Source: Saccharospirillum impatiens DSM 12546 (GTDB taxonomy: Bacteria; Pseudomonadota; Gammaproteobacteria; Pseudomonadales; Natronospirillaceae). From it: DNA of 42,260 nucleotides. The notes under the pieces were generated by a model. It saw nothing but the letters and a program-made list of their open reading frames with translations, was not told the DNA's origin and did no database searches. Below are positions 38,009-42,260 of this stretch, in pieces. The stretch's first letter is position 1; every line of letters starts with the position of its first letter. The position numbers and the translations under genes were made by a program. The stretch covers positions 1 through 42,260 of the forward strand of contig NZ_AUIH01000036.1 in the NCBI RefSeq assembly GCF_000423605.1, written 5' to 3'.

Positions 38009-38499
38009 AACTGACTGGCCAATATGGTGGCTTCGTTCGGGACTTCGGAACGCCCGGTTTTCAAAAACTGATGCTGACGCTGGCTGACCGCCTGAATATC
38101 ACGCCGCCCGACCAGATCGGACAGGGATATGCCGTGCAGAAAGTCATGAATCTGCTGACTGAGGTCCTGCCACAGATGATGGGTCAGGCAGACTTCGCCC
38201 TGCTGGCACCCGATTTTCCCCTGGCATTTGGTGGCATCGAGCGATTCGCTGACGGCATCCACCACGTCGGCCACGCTGATCAGATCACTCGCCCGGCCCA
38301 GCTGATAACCACCGCCTGGCCCACGCACAGACGTCACCAGCGTATGGCGCCGCAATTTGGCAAAGAGCTGCTCCAGGTAAGACAGTGAAATGCCCTGCCG
38401 GTCGGAAATATCCGACAAACTGATCGGGCCAGCCTCCTGGTTCAGCGCCAGATCCAGCATGGCCGTTACCGCATAGCGGCCTTTGGTCGTCAGTCTCAT
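38005..38499 (-). CDS. iscR: Fe-S cluster regulator IscR
   Basis: Rrf2-family repressor/activator that senses [2Fe-2S] status and controls Fe-S assembly genes. ATG 38499 ([19 protein letters not shown]) follows a strong GGGGGAT ribosome binding site and gives 164 residues (E. coli 162); an in-frame upstream ATG at 38565 would add 22 unrelated residues. The winged-helix domain has [30 protein letters not shown]. Cluster ligands Cys92, Cys98, Cys104 and His107 ([17 protein letters not shown]) fall at exactly the E. coli positions. It heads the operon and should repress its own promoter through the site at 38593-38617. Confidence 0.96.
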   Translation of the reverse strand: MRLTTKGRYAVTAMLDLALNQEAGPISLSDISDRQGISLSYLEQLFAKLRRHTLVTSVRGPGGGYQLGRASDLISVADVVDAVSESLDATKCQGKIGCQQGEVCLTHHLWQDLSQQIHDFLHGISLSDLVGRRDIQAVSQRQHQFLKTGRSEVPNEATILASQL

Positions 38500-38585
38500 G
38501 CGGGTGATCCCCCAAATGGCTGGATGTTCATGGATCAAGGTCGTCGAGCCGCTGCCGAATGGCAAAGAGGCTCTGATGGGCGCGA

Positions 38586-38613
38586 ATTATAAATACCTGA
38601 GTAAAACAGTCAA
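38586..38613 (-). promoter_or_regulatory. iscR-suf operon promoter (sigma70 type)
   Basis: On the minus strand TTGACT (38608-38613) and TATAAT (38586-38591) are separated by 16 bp, near-consensus boxes. The iscR ATG is about 87 bp downstream of the -10 box. The -35 box and spacer are covered by the IscR site, so bound repressor would block RNA polymerase. Confidence 0.85.
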
Positions 38614-38617
38614 CTAT
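38593..38617 (-). promoter_or_regulatory. Type 1 IscR binding site
   Basis: Read on the minus strand, ATAGTTGACT, GTTTT and ACTCAGGTAT make a 25-bp site that fits the published type 1 consensus ATASYYGACTRWWWYAGTCRRSTAT at 24 of 25 positions; only the G of AGTC is C. In E. coli this class is bound only by [2Fe-2S]-IscR and gives feedback repression. The location over the -35 box and spacer predicts the same here. Confidence 0.85.
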
Positions 38618-38962
38618 TGCCCACTAAAAAGCCGAAAGCACCCGGCCACGCACCTTGATACCAAATCACGGATCACGCCCCAGCCGAACCATTGATGCAA
38701 AAAAATAACAAATAGCCACCTTTCGTTTACAAAACACCCGAGCTGGACTAGTTATAAGTAGAGCAAAATTGCACATACGCGGACGTTCAAGCGCCAGGCA
38801 TCGGGTAAAAAGCACAGATGCCATAGCCGCACAGTGATTGAACAGGACGCCCGTTAGTATCACGACGAACAACAACAATAAGCGAGTGGTCGGGCACGAC
38901 CTGAGCCACTCCGGAGTCGCTGCCATGCTATTTCTTACCATCCCTCGCCTGGCCGGGAGGGT
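38618..38962. other. Divergent control region between iscR and livG
   Basis: No gene is supported in these 345 bp. A weak plus-strand promoter is possible at 38726-38754 (TTTACA, 17 bp, TAGTTA). Nearer livG there is a dyad GAGTGG (38884-38889) / CCACTC (38906-38911) and an overlapping near-palindrome AGCCACTCCGGAGTCGCT (38904-38921), whose inner 10 bp ACTCCGGAGT is perfect; these could be operators. CCCTC (38943-38947) can pair with GAGGG (38957-38961), covering the livG ribosome binding site. An antisense open frame over this region has no family resemblance. Confidence 0.4.
38955..38960 (+). promoter_or_regulatory. Ribosome binding site that questions the livG start
   Basis: GGGAGG lies only 2 bp before the ATG at 38963 but 8 bp before the in-frame GTG at 38969. 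Spacing favours the GTG; the two choices differ by two residues. Confidence 0.5.
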
Positions 38963-39763
38963 ATGACCGTGCTCAGTATTACCGAGGCCAGCCTGGCCTT
39001 TGGCGGAATCAAGGCGTTGGACGATGTCTCGTTTACCGCCGCGTCTGGTGAAATCACCGCTATTATCGGCCCAAATGGTGCGGGCAAAACCAGCCTGTTC
39101 AACATCATTTCCGGGTTCTACACCCCCCAAAAGGGTCGAATTCTGTTCGATGAACAGGACATCACGGGCATGCGCGCCGACAAACGGGCCGCACTTGGCA
39201 TTGCCCGGACCTTTCAGAACATCGCCCTGTTCCGTGGAATGTCAGTGCTCGAAAACATCAAGCTCGGTGGCCATACCCGACTGAACACGGGGTTTTGGTC
39301 TGCAGGCTTTTATTACGGAAACGCCCAACGGGAAGAAGCCCGGCTGCGGGCTGAGATCGAGCGGGACGTCATCGATTTTCTGGAACTGGACCACATCCGA
39401 AAAGCCCCGGTAGGCGCCCTGCCCTATGGTTTGCAAAAACGTATCGAGCTGGGTCGCGCCTTGGCCATGCAACCCCGGGTATTGCTGCTCGACGAACCAG
39501 TGGCTGGCATGAACCGGGAGGAAACGGAAGACATGGCCCGTTTCATTCTCGACATTCAGGCCCGCTGGGGCACCACCATTTTGCTGGTTGAACACGACAT
39601 GGGCATGGTGATGGACATCTCCAACCAGGTCGTGGTGCTTAACTTCGGTCGCCAGATTGCTGTAGGCAGCCCCGAACAGGTGCAAGCTAACCCCGCTGTT
39701 ATCGAGGCGTACCTCGGCACCAGCGATCGCAGTGACAACACAGCCGGGGAGGCAATCGCCTGA
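38963..39763 (+). CDS. livG: Branched-chain amino-acid type ABC importer, ATP-binding protein LivG
   Basis: Cytoplasmic ATPase of a LivGHMF-type importer. The 266 residues have Walker A GPNGAGKT at 36-43, ARTFQNIALFRGMSVLENI typical of LivG, the variant signature LPYGLQKRIELGRAL near 150, Walker B VLLLDEPVAGMN near 172 and VEHDMGMVM with the switch His. The substrate family includes branched-chain amino acids, amides and urea; which one is not visible. The true start may be GTG 38969. Its TGA overlaps the livH ATG by one base (TGATG), so translation is coupled. Confidence 0.9.
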   Translation: MTVLSITEASLAFGGIKALDDVSFTAASGEITAIIGPNGAGKTSLFNIISGFYTPQKGRILFDEQDITGMRADKRAALGIARTFQNIALFRGMSVLENIKLGGHTRLNTGFWSAGFYYGNAQREEARLRAEIERDVIDFLELDHIRKAPVGALPYGLQKRIELGRALAMQPRVLLLDEPVAGMNREETEDMARFILDIQARWGTTILLVEHDMGMVMDISNQVVVLNFGRQIAVGSPEQVQANPAVIEAYLGTSDRSDNTAGEAIA

Positions 39764-40767
39764 TGGGCCAGTTCATTCAGTACATGATCAACGGGGTGAT
39801 CTCCGGCAGCCTGCTGGCGTTAATCGCGCTGGGTATTGTTGCCGTGTTTAAGGCCACCAAGGTGGTCAACTTTGCACACGGCCACCTGATTCTCTTCGGT
39901 GCCTACTTCTATTTCACCTTTTCGGTGGTTCTGCCGGAAGCGGCCTTCATGCCTGGCTGGGTCAGCAGTTGGGAGCCTGCCTGGTTGCTAGCCTACGCTG
40001 GTGACGCTCCGATGTTTTCGCCCCGCGCCGCCATTGCCAGTTGGGTCAGTGACCTGCCCCGCATTTTGCTGGGACTGGTGGGCGCATTAGCCGCCAATGC
40101 GGTGCTGGCGCTGATCATCGAACGACTGGTGATGCGCCCGCTGCTGGGGCAATCGGCCTTCGCGATGATTCTATCGACGGTTGGTCTGATCTGGGTCCTC
40201 GAAGGCAGTGCCGGTTTGATCTGGACGGCCGAGGCCGAGCAAGTCCCGGCGCTCGGGCCCAATTTCCCGATCCGTTTTCAACTGTTCGACCAGAATCTGT
40301 TTTTGTTCAGCGGTTCTCTGGTCAACCTGCTGGTCGCCCTGCTGTTATTCGCGACCCTGATGCTGGTGCTGCGCTATACCCGTTCCGGCGTCGCGATACG
40401 AGCCACAGCTGAAGATCAGAGCACCGCCTACGCCATGGGCATCAATGTGCCCAAAGTGTTTTCCACCGCCTGGCTGGTCGCTTCAACGACCGGGGCCGTC
40501 GCGGGGGCCATTCTGGCCAGCCGCAATGGGTTGTCGCCGGCGATTGGTTTGTTTGGTTTGTCTGTGCTGGCCGTGGTGTTGATGGGCGGGCTCGACTCCT
40601 TTGCCGGCGTGCTGATCGCCTCGATGCTGGTCGGCATTCTCAGTTCGATGGCGCAATGGAAACTCGGCGGTGGCGTGGCAGAAATCGTCCCTTATGTTGC
40701 GGTGTTGGTGGTTATTCTGATCCGGCCCCATGGCTTTATGGGTCAGGAGGAGATTGAGCGAATATGA
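39763..40767 (+). CDS. livH: Branched-chain amino-acid type ABC importer, permease LivH
   Basis: Inner-membrane permease with about eight membrane segments. The 334 residues begin with the LivH-typical FIQYMINGVISGSLLALIALGIVAVFKATKVVNFAHGHL, and end with GLFGLSVLAVVLMGGLDSFAGVLIAS and a final helix followed by RPHGFMGQEEIERI. The stretch RSGVAIRATAEDQSTAYAMGINV is the conserved cytoplasmic loop that contacts the ATPases. An insertion near residues 55-90 (EAAFMPGWVSSWEPAWL) makes it longer than E. coli LivH (308). Its stop overlaps the start of a 36-codon ORF as ATGA. Confidence 0.9.
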   Translation: MGQFIQYMINGVISGSLLALIALGIVAVFKATKVVNFAHGHLILFGAYFYFTFSVVLPEAAFMPGWVSSWEPAWLLAYAGDAPMFSPRAAIASWVSDLPRILLGLVGALAANAVLALIIERLVMRPLLGQSAFAMILSTVGLIWVLEGSAGLIWTAEAEQVPALGPNFPIRFQLFDQNLFLFSGSLVNLLVALLLFATLMLVLRYTRSGVAIRATAEDQSTAYAMGINVPKVFSTAWLVASTTGAVAGAILASRNGLSPAIGLFGLSVLAVVLMGGLDSFAGVLIASMLVGILSSMAQWKLGGGVAEIVPYVAVLVVILIRPHGFMGQEEIERI

Positions 40768-40874
40768 CCGAAGCATCTGATTCCCAACCCTTAACCTCAC
40801 GTTTCGAAGAACGTGCCGATTGGGCGGCATTGGCACTCAAACCAAACCAGACAGACCACAGGATAACGCCATGA
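40764..40874 (+). CDS. Small coupled ORF between livH and livM (36 aa)
   Basis: ATG 40764 overlaps the livH TGA, and its own TGA (40872-40874) overlaps the livM ATG at 40871, an ATGA junction at each end. AGGAGG lies 13 bp upstream of the start, inside livH. The peptide begins MTEASDSQPLTSRFEERADW and ends NQTDHRITP; it is polar, without membrane segment or cysteine, and I recognise no family. The double coupling argues for real translation: it could be a small subunit or simply a translational bridge from livH to livM. Alternatively livM starts at ATG 40820 in another frame, 17 codons earlier. Confidence 0.5.
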   Translation: MTEASDSQPLTSRFEERADWAALALKPNQTDHRITP

Positions 40875-41923
40875 TCACCGGACATTTCAAGACTGACTAC
40901 AGCGCCGATGAGGGTATCTGGTCGATCTGGCCCAAACGCTGGGGGCTGGTGGCAGCCCTCATTGCCCTGGCCGTTTTCCCTTTTATGGCGAGCAATTATG
41001 CACTGCTGCTGGCCGGCCAGATCGGCATTTTCATCGTGGCCGTTGTCGGGCTGAACGTCCTGATCGGCTATACCGGGCTGATGTCGCTCGGGCACGGCGC
41101 TTTCTTCGCCGTGGGCGCTTACACCACAGTCGCCATTCATCATGAATGGCCGCTGACCTTTCCACTGATCACACTGGTCATTTCAACCGTTGTTGCGGCA
41201 GCTTTTGGCGTTCTGTTCGGGCTGCCATCGCTTCGCGTTAAAGGGCTGTACCTGGCCGTGGCGACCTTGTCGGCCAACTTCATCATTCTGTTTCTGATCG
41301 AGCAGGACTGGCTGGCCGAATGGACCGGCGGCGTGCGCGGCACTGAAACGCCCAATGCCGTTTTCTTTGGCTATGAACTGGTGTCACAGCAAGCCAAGTA
41401 TTTCTTCATTATGCCAGTGATGGTGATCATGCTGCTGTTCGCTCAAAACCTGTTCCGCACCCGGTTTGGCCGTGCTCTGATTGCCATTCGCGACAAAGAT
41501 TACTCGGCCGAGATTCTCGGCATTGCCCTGTTCAGCCACAAGCTGAAAAGCTTTGCCATTTCTGCTGCTTATTGCGGTGCGGCCGGCAGCCTGTGGGCTT
41601 ACTTTTTCCCGGCTATACTGCCGGAGGACTTTGGGCTGAACATGTCTATTACTCTGGTTGTGTGCCTCGTTGCCGGTGGCATGGGGCGCACACTCGGGCC
41701 CATATTCGGCACTATTCTGATACTGCTGGTACCGGAGTTGCTGAAAGTTGTCGCCGGCTACGTCACTGGCGGTGATGCTACGGCGCAAACCTGGGTAAGC
41801 CCGGTCCGCGACATTTTATTCGGCCTGATGATCATTGGCTTTCTGATTTTTGAACCGATGGGTCTGGTCAACATCTGGGACCGTTTCTGGCGCTTTTTGT
41901 CGCGCTGGCCATTCGCGAAGTAG
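40871..41923 (+). CDS. livM: Branched-chain amino-acid type ABC importer, permease LivM
   Basis: Second permease of the importer. From ATG 40871 it has 350 residues; an in-frame ATG at 40820 would give 367. The family stretch GLNVLIGYTGLMSLGHGAFFAVGAY lies near residues 60-85, PSLRVKGLYLAVATLSANFI near 120, and the ATPase-contact loop FGRALIAIRDKDYSAEILGI near 200. A late conserved helix GGMGRTLGPIFGTILILLVPELL follows. About eight to ten membrane segments are visible. No substrate-binding protein gene or livF is seen; 26 bp after the stop the IS element begins, so the rest of the operon may lie beyond the IS or elsewhere. Confidence 0.88.
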   Translation: MITGHFKTDYSADEGIWSIWPKRWGLVAALIALAVFPFMASNYALLLAGQIGIFIVAVVGLNVLIGYTGLMSLGHGAFFAVGAYTTVAIHHEWPLTFPLITLVISTVVAAAFGVLFGLPSLRVKGLYLAVATLSANFIILFLIEQDWLAEWTGGVRGTETPNAVFFGYELVSQQAKYFFIMPVMVIMLLFAQNLFRTRFGRALIAIRDKDYSAEILGIALFSHKLKSFAISAAYCGAAGSLWAYFFPAILPEDFGLNMSITLVVCLVAGGMGRTLGPIFGTILILLVPELLKVVAGYVTGGDATAQTWVSPVRDILFGLMIIGFLIFEPMGLVNIWDRFWRFLSRWPFAK

Positions 41924-41949
41924 GAGGAAGAGGACGAAGAAGCTGCGAG

Positions 41950-42260
41950 CTGTTAGCTAGTGCCCGTCCATAAACGGCTAAGCTTCTGAAAATAAAAGAA
42001 AAATCTCGATCAGAGGGTTAAAAAGGCCCTAATACTTTGTAGAATTGTCTTCGACAAAAAAGCAAAGCACAAAGAAAAGGGCCTTACCATGCGAGAATCC
42101 CGCACGGCACAGAACAGTTTATTTGATGTGTATGCACCACACAAGTTTGGCTTGTTCCTTAGTAATCTATCGCGGGTGCTGGACGCTCACCCGGAGATAC
42201 TCCCATTGCTGGAGGAAGACTTCCGCGCTGAAAATACACAGGTTACGGGACGAAAAGGGT
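41950..42260 (+). mobile_element. Left end of an ISNCY-like insertion sequence (partial, cut by window end)
   Basis: The terminal repeat 41950-41978 matches the inverted right end of the copy at 311-339 in 25 of 29 positions. A 110-bp leader precedes the transposase start. AAGGCCCT (42023-42030) and AGGGCCTT (42078-42085) can pair and would bury the transposase ribosome binding site in any long read-through transcript, an arrangement known from IS10 and IS50. The element is inserted just after livM in the same direction as the liv genes. Its core start may be 41961 if the outer 11 bp are target sequence. Confidence 0.65.
42089..42260 (+). CDS. Transposase, N-terminal part (ISNCY-like)
   Basis: ATG 42089 with AAGG about 8 bp upstream opens a frame that runs off the window after 57 codons. 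The peptide starts MRESRTAQNSLFDVYAPHKF and continues with LSRVLDAHPEILPLLEEDF and TGRKG. This start (MRxxRxxQxSxF, then a helix and LDxHPE) is the typical beginning of ISNCY-family DDE transposases as I remember them. The catalytic residues lie outside the window. The other end of a related gene is at 3-122. Confidence 0.7.
   Translation, partial: MRESRTAQNSLFDVYAPHKFGLFLSNLSRVLDAHPEILPLLEEDFRAENTQVTGRKG

Noticed and set aside
38666-39130. 154-codon minus-strand frame across the livG promoter region
   Set aside because: It overlaps the livG start on the other strand, has mixed composition and no recognisable domain.
1-42260. Composite transposon carrying the whole interior
   Set aside because: The IS ends are in direct orientation, but the cargo is conserved essential chromosomal gene order (gua, der-ndk block, suf), so a mobile unit is implausible.

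Overview
The window looks like chromosomal DNA of a free-living, probably marine or halophilic gammaproteobacterium in the broad Oceanospirillales/Saccharospirillum-like range. This rests on the conserved gene order ndk-rlmN-pilF-ispG-hisS-yfgM-bamB-der, the guaB-guaA pair divergent from xseA, a BamB lipoprotein and a type IV pilus pilotin. Genus is inference only. Coding density is high, and no tRNA, rRNA or CRISPR array was seen. Nearly everything from 806 to 38499 apart from xseA is on the minus strand; the liv genes at the right end are on the plus strand.

Layout. (1) 1-582: right end of an ISNCY-like insertion sequence abutting the C-terminal remnant of an outer-membrane beta-barrel gene. 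(2) 806-9391: one 2861-codon gene for a cyclic beta-1,2-glucan synthase (NdvB/ChvB/Cgs type). (3) 9658-12786: guaB-guaA, last steps of GMP synthesis, with a good guaB promoter; xseA diverges from it. (4) 14495-18767: an ABC exporter-like operon (ATPase, MacB/FtsX-type permease, CrtC/AttH-like lipocalin-fold secreted protein). (5) 18792-28586: chaC, a secreted protein of unknown function, der, bamB, yfgM, hisS, ispG, pilF, rlmN, ndk. rodZ, usual between pilF and ispG, is missing. (6) 28762-30324: a membrane GGDEF-EAL protein. (7) 30357-38499: an Fe-S cluster assembly locus read as iscR-iscS-sufB-sufC-sufD-sufS-sufA-sufT-sufE. It occupies the place near ndk-rlmN-pilF where Pseudomonas-type genomes carry iscRSUA-hscBA-fdx, and has a near-perfect type 1 IscR site over the iscR promoter. 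(8) 38963-41923: livG-livH-(36-codon ORF)-livM, part of a branched-chain amino-acid type ABC importer. (9) 41950-42260: left end and transposase start of a second ISNCY-like element.

The most unusual non-coding structure is a 145-bp element present twice (21514-21658 and 30825-30969). A conserved centre carrying two hairpins is enclosed by a long stem whose sequence differs between copies but whose pairing is kept by compensatory changes. Other structures are five tandem 13-bp units between sufS and sufA, a 12-bp perfect inverted repeat with a Shine-Dalgarno-like loop before the glucan synthase gene, a 33-bp imperfect inverted repeat after xseA, and several hairpins between genes.

The two window ends lie inside related IS copies in the same orientation. 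This suggests either an IS-flanked chromosomal segment or an assembly contig that broke at repeats on both sides.
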